The notes below the pieces were generated by a model. The model ran no database searches. It was not told the DNA's origin and was given only the letters and a program-made list of their open reading frames with translations. This document shows positions 44,116-55,474 of a DNA stretch of 64,000 bases, piece by piece. A program made the position numbers and the translations under genes. This DNA comes from Corella eumyota (taxonomy: Eukaryota > Chordata > Ascidiacea > Phlebobranchia > Corellidae). The stretch is taken from NCBI GenBank assembly GCA_963082875.1, contig OY720100.1, positions 2,418,001 to 2,482,000 of the forward strand, given 5' to 3'. Within the stretch, counting starts at the first letter, position 1; every line of letters starts with the position of its first letter.

Positions 44116-47100
44116 ATGATTTTTATTGCTAAATTACTAAGTTTTTTAGCAATAATACTTTCAGATTTACATTTAATCAGCGCAGAGGTAAATATTATGT
44201 TTGTTATTGAAATTACGTATATAATTAAATCACTAAAACGTAAATAGCAGAGTATCCGCGTGGAGAATTTTATTTTAAGTTTATAGTTAAAAAAACCAAC
44301 ATTTATCTAAATAGATTTAAGTTCTAGAAGACTAAAAACATGCTTTTTATTTTTGTAACACCAGTTTTACTTATAAAAATTAACAAAAGTTTTACTTATA
44401 TATTTTTAACAAAATTTTTATTATAATGATACTAACGCAAGTTACACAAATTTATAAACTTTTTTAACATTATTTATGATTTTTGTAAAAGTAAATGCCA
44501 CATTAAACGACAATTATTAATAAAGCAAATATTAAAAAATTTAAAAATACTTTTATAAGCGAAATATTTATTTTTTTAAATATTTTTTTTTTTTTTAACA
44601 GGATGAAATGATCGATGTTTTATCATATATGTCGCGATATTCTTCATTCGCGATAACTCCCAAGCTCTCTGGAAGTGTAAGCGGAGGAGGCACATTCGAT
44701 GAAAATGTTAAAGATGTTCAGAATTCTCCTCTTTTCATGGAAGGAATAATGATGATCCAACGCGCTGCCGGGTTGCCTCTAACAGGTAAATTTCACATAA
44801 TTTAGTTCTGTTAATAACTTATATCAAAATGTGATTTTTTTGTGATTTTTTAAATTTTGTAAAAAAAAAACAAAATTTATTCGTTTAAGGGATTACAAAA
44901 TTTAACGTAGAAACGACCATATAAGACTTAATCTATTTTTATTATTATTTTGTGTTAAAATAAAATATAAATAGATTGAAGAGGGTTAAAATGCCAAGTT
45001 TAGCTTTTAGTAATTCTTTTTTAGCCTTACCCTTTCTTTTATACTACATTGTAACGTTTTTGTTGCATTATCTTTAGATTATATTAAGTTTCTATTCTAT
45101 TCAACTACATTGTATTTTTTTCCTGTTTAGTTTTAAGCTATTAAAAAGCCCATTTATTGATACCCTTAAAAACTATATTTGTGTCTTAGTGTAATCTTTT
45201 CAATGTTATTATATTCCAAAAGGTTGCCCTGTTTTTCTTATTTGTGCAACAAGTTACATCATAATACAATAACTAAATATGACTCTGTAACCTCACAAAA
45301 TGGACCAGCAGCGTGGTGAAGTGGTAAAAACAATTGCTACACCACATATAAGGTCGTGGGTTCAATCCCCACTGATCTCATGCTGTAGCGCCCTTGACTA
45401 TGGCGCTGTAAACTGTATAAAGTTCTGCTGAGCCAGCAATTAATCTGCAGCATAATTACTGGGCAATTATAATAATATCCCGAACTGCCACAGGCAACTG
45501 AAGACTGGGTCGGAGTAACTTATGTTACTCAATGTTTAAGTCGCGCATTCGACTTTCTCACATCGAGGATAAATATATATACAAAAAAGTGTTAATATTA
45601 TGCATAACTCCCCCTCCCCCCCAAACGCACGATAAAAAAACTCCTAGATTGGACTAAATCTTTTATATTTGTGTTTAGGTAAAATAACTCCCGATTTGGT
45701 CGAGGTGGTGAAGTCACCGAGATGTGGCATGAGTGACCCGGAGCCACAGAACAACGGTTTAGCAAATTACGTGACACAATCGAGTTGGTCAAGAAATCTT
45801 GATCGAAAAACGAAAACTTATCCGATCGAATACTCGTAAGTTTAATTTTGTAGTGGGAATTTCGGATATAACTTTAATTGTAATTTACTGGCATTTTGTC
45901 CCAATTTAACTATATGGGATTAAACATATTTCGTTAAAAATTATTTAAGGAAAATTTAAAATATGTTTTAAAATTGTTAGTTAAAACTAACAGTTGATAA
46001 ATAATATTGTAATGAAACTAATGTTTATACTTTATCATATAGAACTTAAATTGTATTTTACCGGCATTTTGCTTAATTTTAAAATTTTATGAGTCTAAAA
46101 AATCTCTTAAAAACTGTTTAAAGAAAATTATTAATATGTTGTTACTAACGTATTGTTAATTAAAACAAAATAGTTGTTAATTTTAATAAGCAATAAATGA
46201 GTCACTAATTTAATTATTATTAAAACAATTAACATTACAGAAAAATGCAACTTTTTTAATTTTATGATATTTTACACTAATACGCTTTATAAAAAAAATT
46301 TTTTTATAAAAAAATTAAATTTATTTTACCTGTTGTCTTATAATTCCTATTTTTTAGATTTTTTACATCGACTTTTCCGCAAACCAACTACATAACAAAG
46401 CGACAAACTAAGAAGGGAATTGTGGCGGCGATGTGTCTGTGGGAACTTAACTCAAATGTTCGATTTATTGCTGCAAAAGACGAAATTAAAACAAGCATAA
46501 CTATAAGCTTTGAAAAAGGTTAGTTTAAAGTTTGTAAAAAAAATATTTGTATCAAATCTAAAATACTAAAGCAAAGGTCACCAACCTAATTAAAATAAAA
46601 CATTTGTCCCATTTTACTTTTTAATAAAAACAACTATGAAATACTAAACTATTGCTTTAACTTTCATATAGCTGACCACAACGATGGATTTAATTTCGAC
46701 GGAGCTTCAGGTGTTCTTGCCCATGCTTTTTATCCAACAAATGGTCGTCTTCATTTTGATAAATTGGAACCCTGGTACTTAGCAGAAGATGAAAAGAGTA
46801 AGTTAATAAATTTTTTTTGATAACGGTAAAAAATTGTGATATTTTGTATACCCTTTTTTGATGAATTATTAATTAAATACTGTTACTCTCCATGAGGTCC
46901 TGGGTTCAATCCTCACTGCTCCCATGCTGTAGCACTCTTATAAAGGGCGATATAAACTTCTTCTAAGCCAGCGGTAAATCAGCAGTTAAACTATTGGGCA
47001 ATTAAATTATAATCTATGATATCCCAAACCGCTAAAGTCAACTCGAGACTTAATCGCTCGTTGAGGATAAAGATATATAAGTTATTACGGAACAAAAAAC

Positions 47101-50100
47101 TTTGTATTAAGCTTTAAAAAATTAGGGACAGTTAAGTAGAGGGTTGTAAGCCACATTTGCATGCCTAAAAGTACTTACACACAATATAAATGTATCTCAT
47201 TTTAGATGAATATGGTAAGAAAGATGTTTTCACAGTTGCTGCCCATGAGTTTGGACATATTCTTGGTCTCGAACATTCCTCTGTATCTAGGTAAGTTAAA
47301 ATAAAAATAACGAACCACCCGCCCTAACACACTTGAAATTGATTAAACAACATACATTGTTACGTATTGAATTTTAGGTTCAATCTTTATTTATACAAAA
47401 ACAATATTTTTTAGCTCATTCAAACAGAACCTAATAAATACACAAAATATTTAAATATGCATTTAGCACTGAAAAAGAACTAGTTCAAAAAACTTACATA
47501 CAAAAAACACAACTCGCAAACAATAAAGATAACAGTAGGGGTAAACACGTGACTAGAAGAAATAAAAGGTGTAAGCACGTGACTAAAAAATAGATAACGA
47601 CAGTCCATAATTGTTACAATAATATGTTTAAAAATAAGTTTTTAAATCAAATCGGAGAAGTACTTTATTGTGGTAGGGTAAAGGTAGTCACAAAACATTA
47701 AACCCATTGTTATTATTAAACATTTAATTTTTACTCTTACAGTAAAATTGTTATTTAAAAACCCTACTCGCCTTCCTCTGTTTTAATTGTTTATAATTTT
47801 TATTATTTTAGCGCGTTAATGGCTCCATTTTACAAATTTATGGGTTCTTACAAAACTTACATACTACCAGATGACGATATTGAAGGCGTACAAAGTTTGT
47901 ATGGGTACAGTAAAAGTAAGTGGCTTGAAATATTGCCAGGCGGTTGTTGACAGTTTTGGGAATGTAAAGCGCTCAATTAAAACTAGATTAATTAAATACA
48001 AAACTCAGAAATAACTATTTATTTAATGAATGATTAAAATTTAACGATTAGTGTGGAATAAAAATTTTTTTGCACGGAGTGAGCTTTGCTTCTTTTAAAG
48101 TTATATAGTTTTTAAAATTGCAAGTTATATATGGTTACCATTTGTGTTATATCCAGGTGCCAGACATCATGGTCTAACAGCTTGTCTTCGTTTACGTTCT
48201 GAGTTTGGTGAAAAAATGACTGAAACTAACTTAAAACCAGACTCAGGACCAAGCAGAATACCAACAACCACAACAACAGCCAGAACAAGGTCTACAACAA
48301 CAACCAGAAAAACAACTCCAGGTAATTTACGTTTTGCGATCATTTTGTAGTTAATGAGTTCAAAAAATAAAAAATAATCATTTTTTACGCGTTTTATTGT
48401 TACCGCTGGTTGGCGCTCACAAGCTGTTTTTACGTCTGAAGCTTTACTTACCGCCTGCCTCGTTTTTCGCGTTTTCTTTCTTAAAGCCAAGTAGTTCCTT
48501 TTCTGATACGTTTACTAACTGGCTTAAAGTCAAAGCTTTTATTTCAACTTTAGTATATGTTGGCTGTAGCTTTAAATATAGGAATAGTCATTGTTGGACG
48601 TTTTTAACAGCTAAAAAAGAGAACTGTGTGGATATTTGGGGAGAAAGTAATTGCAAGCAGTTAATAAAAGGAACTGATTTGTGTACAAGTAATAGCCACA
48701 AAGATAGTTTGCAAATTAATTGTAAACAGACTTGTGGATATTGCCAAGGTATTAAACGGTGTGTTTTGGCTTAAGAGGTGTTTTAAAGCACAATTATTTT
48801 AATTTGATAAAACAAAGTATTCGATGCTTATAATTCAATATATTACTGGTGATATTTTAAATGGGGTGAATGTGTTATATTTTGGTGTTGTTGTTTTTTT
48901 TTGCGTTCTTGAATTTCTTAAAATTCTTTGATTTATGTTAAATTTTACAATTACGTTCACAAAGCTATTAATATAATTTAAGAAGTTTTTTCTTGGGTTT
49001 AAAACTGTTTAATTTTTAACTTATTAGGCGCACGTATAAGATTTTGTTTTAAATATTAACATTAAAACAGGTATAAGCAAAACTTTGTTTTAAATAAACT
49101 TGGTTTAGTAAATGTATATTTAAACCATTTAACAATACTCCTACTGATACTTTTAATCTTATATTCAAACCATTGACAATTTTAACTTTATAGAAGTTTG
49201 CGATGATAGTCCAGATCTTGGAAAAGATTGCCCAGCATGGAAGAAGTTAGGATATTGCACAAATAAACAACAAGCTCAGGCTATGAGCAGGGTGTGCAAG
49301 AAAACATGTGGTGATTGCCCGAGTAAGTGTAGTGTTATTTAAATCAAGGAGTTTCTGTGTTCACCGTTTCGAGTCTTGTCTAGTTGTATTTTCTCTATTT
49401 AATAACAAAACTCGATTAAAATATACAAAAAAATTGTTCAATGTTAAGGCTACAACAATTTGTAATTCTGACAATTGCCAAGGTTACTAGACGAAGATCA
49501 AAACCAGTTTGGTAGTAAGACGTCTGTAATGGTGCTGATCAGAAAAATGTTCTTGTAATGCATTAAAGTTATTGACCGTTTTTTTTTTACTTCAGTAATG
49601 TGTTTATTTGCATAATTATTTGCATTTAAGCTAAATGTTATTTTTTGAAATTTATTTTTAGCTGTTGAAAAAGAAAAAGGAAAATCTTTCGGACCAAAAG
49701 GTCGAAGTAGTTACAATGCCGATCGAGTCTGTAATGTCGATCAGTTTGATACGGTTGCGACCTTATTTGATCAAAGGAATTATTTCCATGCCTACTTCGG
49801 AAAAGTAAGACAAAAAGTTAAAGTTAATTTTTATCTAATGTTAATTTTTGTACACACTAGTTAATAATAACCCCCTCTACAGGCGGTATTTGAATTTGAT
49901 ATCAACTAATATTCAATGCAATAACTTTCTCATGCGAAAACATGTGGTAGTTTTGCCTATTTTGTAGACCCATAAATTAGACATATATATTTAAATATAT
50001 AATAATATATTATCCACTAAAATTTATTACATATATATAATTACTAAAAATCATGTAAAACAACCTATTAAAATACAAAGTTTTTATTAAAATAATTTTT

Positions 50101-51925
50101 TAAAAGTAATTTAAAAGTTGTATCAAATTTAGAATGAATTATAAATTAAATTTTAGTTGAATATTGCTTTAAATTTTAAACTAAATCCGTTATAGGACGG
50201 TTACTATTTTCCTATGGACGTGGTTGTCAAACATTCGAGTTTATCTTTACTAAACTCCACCGAAGAGCTAGATTCGTATTTAAACTGGAGAACGGACCCC
50301 AAATCAATCGCACCAGCTGTTTATAACTACGATCGAAATGGATTTCTGGATCGCAGTGAAGGAATAACAACACTGATATATACAAGGCAATTTTTTATTG
50401 CATTTAGAGGCAAGTTAAATGATTTTTTTTAATTTAGAGCATTTGATAGTTCAAGGTACAAGAATTCATAGGACTTACAAAAAATAGTGCATTAAACTTA
50501 TTGTTAAAGCATAGCATATCTGGATGGCATTAGGTTTTTGGGTAAAAAGTTTTGGGTTCGAGCCTCACCAATGCCACATTATTTGGACCCGAGCCTGGTG
50601 TTTCCTTGTAGCTTTAACATATTCTACTAACACACTTCTTTTAACTATTAGCGCGGGTAGTACGTATTTAAGTGTAAACAGCTGAATAAAAAGGACATAT
50701 TTTTTCTTTGTAGATGACGGAACGTTGGATATCTACCAAAATGATGGCCCAAGTATTCGATATTTAAGAAATGCTCCGATTCAGGAAATCTTCAAAGGTT
50801 ATCCCTACTTATCCCTGGATGCTGCGTATGTGGAGGAAGGTAGAGATCAAAGCGTTTTCAGTCTGTTCAAAGGAAATCTTATTTGGCAGTTTGAGGTAAA
50901 AATATTAAAAAGTTAACTTTAGTTAAATATAAAGAATGATTGCTGAGTCGGCCTAAAAAATATATAACGTGTAGTAGAGCCCAAAAAATATATAACGTGT
51001 AGTAGAGCCTTTATGGTGTCACAAAAATATACTCATGGTTTAGTTTATTCAGTTTTAACAAAGTCATGATCTTATTTAAATAGAATCGTCATATTGCATA
51101 TATAACAAAAAAATAAAATAAAATAAGTAATAATCCAGTCCAAAACTACACAGTTAAATTAAGTACTTAGCTAAACTAAAAAGAGAAGGTGTACAACTTA
51201 ATTATAGACCAAGAAAAAAGCAGGGTACAAGACTTACACCACATCTCACACACACAAAATTAAGATAAGAACCCACGTGACGTTAAGATACTGTACAATG
51301 GCAAGCGAAAAAATAATGTATATACACTAAATAAGCTGTAATTTTTTTTAAAATTGATTCATTCAAGGGGGAGCTGCTTACAGGAAGTCAACAGTATAGA
51401 GAAACTTGGCGTTCATTTATGCCAATCACATCACGACAGGGAGTAGATATTAAAGAGTGGCATGGCGTTGGTGCTAGTTATGTGGATGCAGTGTTTAAAT
51501 ACAAAGGTAAAATAAATATAAAACAATTGTGTATGTTTAAAAATGGCGTTAAACTTGTGTTTAAAAACTTTAATTATTTTAACATTTTTTTATTTTAAAT
51601 TTAAATGAAAAGTATTTTTGTTTCAGGTGTTCCTTATTTTCTTAAAAAGAATGTTTTTTGGCCTGCAGACGACTCGGAACCTTTTAAACTAAGAGATATA
51701 ACCTACAAGTAAGTATAACCTTTTGTAAACACCACACACAATTTAATGGTCATTAAATTATAAACAAACCTAATTTGGTATATTTAAATATTTTAAAGTT
51801 TTTTCCGATGTTGGAAGGAAGATCCAAATCCAAGTTCGATTCCGCAAGGCGGAGGTTCTTCCGCGTTATCCGCAATATCCATTTTCTTTTATTTTTCATT
51901 CTTCCTTTCTTTGTTCTTTGTTTGA
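44116..51925 (+). CDS. Matrix metalloproteinase with ShKT repeats, hemopexin domain and GPI-type tail
   Basis: Zinc endopeptidase of the extracellular matrix. Sixteen exons: 44116-44187, 44602-44785, 45679-45835, 46358-46518, 46672-46797, 47206-47290, 47812-47915, 48157-48321, 48611-48748, 49194-49322, 49662-49804, 50196-50409, 50714-50895, 51368-51506, 51627-51708 and 51799-51925; 735 residues. Signal peptide 1-24; propeptide with cysteine switch PRCGMSDP (C101); catalytic domain with [12 protein letters not shown] and zinc site [11 protein letters not shown] (247-257); Met-turn ALMAP (264-267); Thr-rich linker; two six-cysteine ShKT domains (352-397 and 398-440); hemopexin domain bounded by C464 and C698; then a Gly/Ser stretch and a hydrophobic C terminus ([20 protein letters not shown]) typical of GPI-anchor signals. 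No furin RX(K/R)R site is visible. Intron 12 has a GC donor (GCAAGT). The active site is intact. Confidence 0.85.
45307..45580 (+). mobile_element. tRNA-derived SINE (family A)
   Basis: Near-full-length copy in intron 2 of the MMP gene. Head GCAGCGTGGTGAAGTGGTAA, B box GGTTCAATCCC, tail TCTCACATCGAGGATAAATA. Confidence 0.88.
46875..47082 (+). mobile_element. SINE family A copy, 5' part lost
   Basis: Starts inside the tRNA-like head (CTGGGTTCAATCCTCACTGC) and runs to CGTTGAGGATAAAGATATA in an MMP intron. Diverged and with small gaps. Confidence 0.75.
50512..50612 (+). mobile_element. tRNA-like SINE family B copy
   Basis: In an MMP intron. It contains GGGTTCGAGCC (good B box) followed by TCACCAATGCCACATTATTT, matching the family B core at 43000-43092. 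Confidence 0.55.
50951..51006. repeat. 28-bp tandem duplication
   Basis: Two copies of GCCTAAAAAATATATAACGT (plus GTAGTAGA), differing at one base, in an MMP intron. Confidence 0.9.
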
Positions 51926-52954
51926 GAACTTCAACTCTTTAAAAACGAAACAAAAAATCGTGTTACGAAACAACGTGTATTTATTTAATTGTGGGTGGTA
52001 AAGGGTTATCCTATGCTTAGGGTAATTCAAGTCACAAAAATTGACTTAAAATCATGTAATAGGTTAAATTAATTTTGTTAAATGTTTGAACCCAATTGTA
52101 AATTTAAATCAGTTTAACAAATTAAGTTATTTTTTATCCTTTTTTTAGTTTTTATTATTTAATTCAATTTGATCACCAACTTTAAACTTATGACAAGCTT
52201 TTCAGACAACATTTTTTTTAATTTTAAAACAAATTGGTAATGTTATTGTTACAAGAAAGGGACATGGAAATAGCCATGAAATGATGCCATATTAAAAATT
52301 GGTACTGCAATTTACATTGTACCTGTTACTGTTAATATATTGCAAACCAATCTTATTTAAATGTTAAAATAGTGCAATATCGTACTTGTAAAAGTCACTG
52401 TGTTTATCATCGTGTTTATAATAATGTTTATTTAAATAGTTGGTGTATATATAGAAGTTCTACTTAAATAAAATGTAATACTGAATAACCGTACAAAATT
52501 GGTACATTTATTAAAAGATTAAGGGTAAACTAGCATTGTTATAAAACACAAACATTTTTTATTACATTGTCATACGATTTACTGAAGTTATATAAAACAA
52601 AAAATCATATATCGTTTACACATACACATTAATTTAATTTAAATTCGAAAAATCAGTGAACAAAATTGTGCCTTGATATATATATTCTTTTGCTATTTTG
52701 TTTGCTATATTTGGTTTTAAATGCCATTTAGTTTTTGGCCACTTAAAAACTTCGGCTGAGCGTTTGCATTTGGCGGAAAAATCGCATAATATTTCCCGCC
52801 GTTTTAGATATTTTTACTCGGGGGATTTTCATATAACACTCGCCGTAAAAATAAGAATTAAATGATAAAAAGTAGACTAAAGTTGTGTTCAAGCCGGAAG
52901 TTTCCTATTTTGCTTGTGGAAAAATATATGAAATTTGTTTTATGTTTAATCCAG
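51926..52954. other. Convergent spacer between the MMP and the DUF294-like gene
   Basis: Probable 3' UTRs. AATAAA-like motifs occur near 52467 on the + strand. A TTTCCCGCC word lies near 52793, far from either promoter. No gene recognised. Confidence 0.45.
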
Positions 52955-55474
52955 CTAAGGTTCGAATTCTTTGTCGGATTCTTCTTCTTCTGAGTGTTCT
53001 TCTAATGAAAAATATTCTAATATTGCACTTGTTTCTTCTTCTGCTAACTCAGCAATATCTTCATCATCAAGCTCGTTCAAAACCTTAAAAACATTCTCCT
53101 TTTCATCAGGATCGTCAAAACTTATTAAATGTTCTAGTATACCTAAACTGCAAAGTTTTTTGTTGAATTTCAACGCGACGGTGAATAAATTTAATAAAAT
53201 TTCTCCTTTCAGAAGACCATGGCAAAAATTTTGGCTCTCTTTGAAAAAGGTGTCAAGTCTTTGCTCCAAAGAATTGTCATGTGAACTGTCAAGAGCAAAT
53301 AGTTCAAGGAAATCTCGTTCAGATTTGCTTACTTTAGCTATATTTTGTTGAAACACTTGTGTATCTTCAAAAATTGGAGCCATATCGCGTACGAGTGAAA
53401 CGTAAGCTTTAAGAAATTGACTGTGTAGTTCTTCTGGAATATTTTTAAAATCGTTTAATTTAAAGTCGCTATTTTTAAATGATTTTGTAGAGATTGGTTG
53501 ATATTTTGTGAAGGTTAAAAAAGTTAATTTATGTGTTAAGTCGCCATCTAGGGAGAGAAGTAAATTTTGTACCATTCGTTCAGTTGGGACAAACTTTTGG
53601 GTAGTGGAACCCATTACAAGATCTTCACTCTTTTTTAAATGTTTTATACGACCTTGTAAATTTTTATTATGAAAAAATAGTGCTTCTTCGTTTTGATTCA
53701 ATGCAGATTTACTTAAACTTAAACAATAGTAACACGTTGAATTTAAAAATTCTTTAGAATCTTCTGGGAATGAATTAACTTGCAGGGCATGTTCCAAGTC
53801 TTTTATTGATTCCTCATGTTTGTTAAGATATAATTTGCAAACTCCAAGTAAACAATGAAAAGTTGAATCATCCATTGTCTTTTGGTGCATGTTTATCCAA
53901 TTAATTGCAGGTTGAAAGGCTGCCAAACATTTAAACGCTTCAAAAATATTTAAATAAGTGATTGAAAATCCGTTTTCAATGTCGACAATGTTCTGCTGTA
54001 TTTTAGATACGATTGCAATATATTCTACCATGCTTCTTAGATCACAAATTTCAAGAATTTCATCAACATCTTTAGAATATGCAACAGAATCATCTTGTTT
54101 TCCTTTTGTGCTGTAAACTTTTAATCTGGATTCACAAGCAACAGCAATAGCAAACTTAAGATTTAGACAATCAGTTTCCGATAGTTTATCCTGCTTATAT
54201 AAAGTATCCAGAATGTCGAAACAATTAGGGTCTAAGATTTGGTTAAATTTTCCTAAAGCTGAGATAAAAAAAGTTGATGAACGATATAACATTCGTTTAA
54301 TGTTTGCTGTTGGGTTTCTACAATAAACACCAGTTTCAATTTGTATTGAAAAATCAAAACGTTTTTCCTCTATTTGCTTACGTATAACCGTTATAATCGT
54401 TTCCACATTTTGTTGTTTAAACACACTTTTTTGAAAATCATTGTAGATATCTTGATAACCAGATAAGAAACATGACGTCATTAACATATCAGCCAAATGG
54501 TATCCATTTTTTAAGTCTGCATCTTCGTTAACATAACTTGCCATTATACTAACTGGTTGAATAAGTTCAAGTTTAAACGGTCTGTTTTCTGTTTCGAACG
54601 GTCTTCCAAGTGGAGATTTACAAGCATAAGGCACCATCCCATCAGATGAAACCCCACGTGGTGTAATAGCATCATAAAACTTGAAACTGGATTGTGAACC
54701 ATTTAAACACGGTATATCTAAACAAGGAATAATTGTTTCTCCTAAGTTAATTAATACAACTTGAAAAATGACAGCAAACCATCTAAAATAATCCTTTGTT
54801 GTTTCACAACTTTCTAAATCTTGAATTCCTTCTTCTAAGATAATAATGTTCTCAAAATCAGAGTAAGGAGTAATTTCTTTTCGGGCAAGGGATCCAAGTC
54901 CAACCAAAGCATATTTACAAGGTGGTTCACCCATGATATCTACACATACTTCACTTAGTTGAAACATTAGTCTTTTGTAATTCTCAGTGATTTCATTTTG
55001 TAAACTAATAACTTTTTCGATTTTAAGTTTCTTTAATTTCACGAAGTCTTCATCTGATATTTCTAACGAAACGGGTTCCAAATTCTTTAACTCTCGTTTA
55101 ACTTCGTCTCTGATCTTGGTGAGATCATTTTTAAAACGATTTGCTACAGTAATCAAGTTTACTTCAGTATTTTGTGCATTAGCAGTTTGTAATAATTGAG
55201 AGCAGAATTGTTCAAGATCTTGTTGAATTTTTTCCACATTTTTAGGCTTTCTTAGAATTGCTGAATTTAGTAAAGCTGCACTTCGAATTAAACTAATTTT
55301 ATCAGGACCCTTATTCCAATAAATTAAACCAAGTTTGTGAAGTAACTTTGCTGATTCTTGTGGTTGTTTTTCTTTTCCATTTTCGTCGCAAATTTTCTGA
55401 AGTTGTTTTGCAATTTGTTCTTCACTAAAGGCCACTTCTTCTCTAAGAAATGTTTTACTGGCGTTCTGGCTCAT
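52955..55474 (-). CDS. DUF294-type nucleotidyltransferase-like protein with helical repeats
   Basis: Intronless frame of 839 residues starting at the ATG at 55474. Residues 1-185 are charged and helical. Residues 186-215 hold a nucleotidyltransferase signature: ALVGLGSLARKEITPYSDFE, with GS (194-195), Arg-Lys-Glu and Ser-Asp-x-Glu. This matches the GSxxRxE...SDxD pattern of the GlnD/DUF294 (PF03445) fold, so it is probably catalytically capable, with Glu where many members have the second Asp. A TPR-like stretch lies at about 540-650 (LLGVCKLYLNKHEESIKDLE). The C terminus is very acidic (EEHSEEEESDKEFEP). Substrate and pathway are unknown. Proteins of this kind occur in several invertebrate deuterostomes (recalled, not checked). 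It is convergent with the MMP gene. Confidence 0.75.
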   Translation of the reverse strand: MSQNASKTFLREEVAFSEEQIAKQLQKICDENGKEKQPQESAKLLHKLGLIYWNKGPDKISLIRSAALLNSAILRKPKNVEKIQQDLEQFCSQLLQTANAQNTEVNLITVANRFKNDLTKIRDEVKRELKNLEPVSLEISDEDFVKLKKLKIEKVISLQNEITENYKRLMFQLSEVCVDIMGEPPCKYALVGLGSLARKEITPYSDFENIIILEEGIQDLESCETTKDYFRWFAVIFQVVLINLGETIIPCLDIPCLNGSQSSFKFYDAITPRGVSSDGMVPYACKSPLGRPFETENRPFKLELIQPVSIMASYVNEDADLKNGYHLADMLMTSCFLSGYQDIYNDFQKSVFKQQNVETIITVIRKQIEEKRFDFSIQIETGVYCRNPTANIKRMLYRSSTFFISALGKFNQILDPNCFDILDTLYKQDKLSETDCLNLKFAIAVACESRLKVYSTKGKQDDSVAYSKDVDEILEICDLRSMVEYIAIVSKIQQNIVDIENGFSITYLNIFEAFKCLAAFQPAINWINMHQKTMDDSTFHCLLGVCKLYLNKHEESIKDLEHALQVNSFPEDSKEFLNSTCYYCLSLSKSALNQNEEALFFHNKNLQGRIKHLKKSEDLVMGSTTQKFVPTERMVQNLLLSLDGDLTHKLTFLTFTKYQPISTKSFKNSDFKLNDFKNIPEELHSQFLKAYVSLVRDMAPIFEDTQVFQQNIAKVSKSERDFLELFALDSSHDNSLEQRLDTFFKESQNFCHGLLKGEILLNLFTVALKFNKKLCSLGILEHLISFDDPDEKENVFKVLNELDDEDIAELAEEETSAILEYFSLEEHSEEEESDKEFEP

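Noticed and set aside
52790-52802. TTTCCCGCC, E2F-like
   Set aside because: It lies between two convergent 3' ends, far from any promoter seen here.
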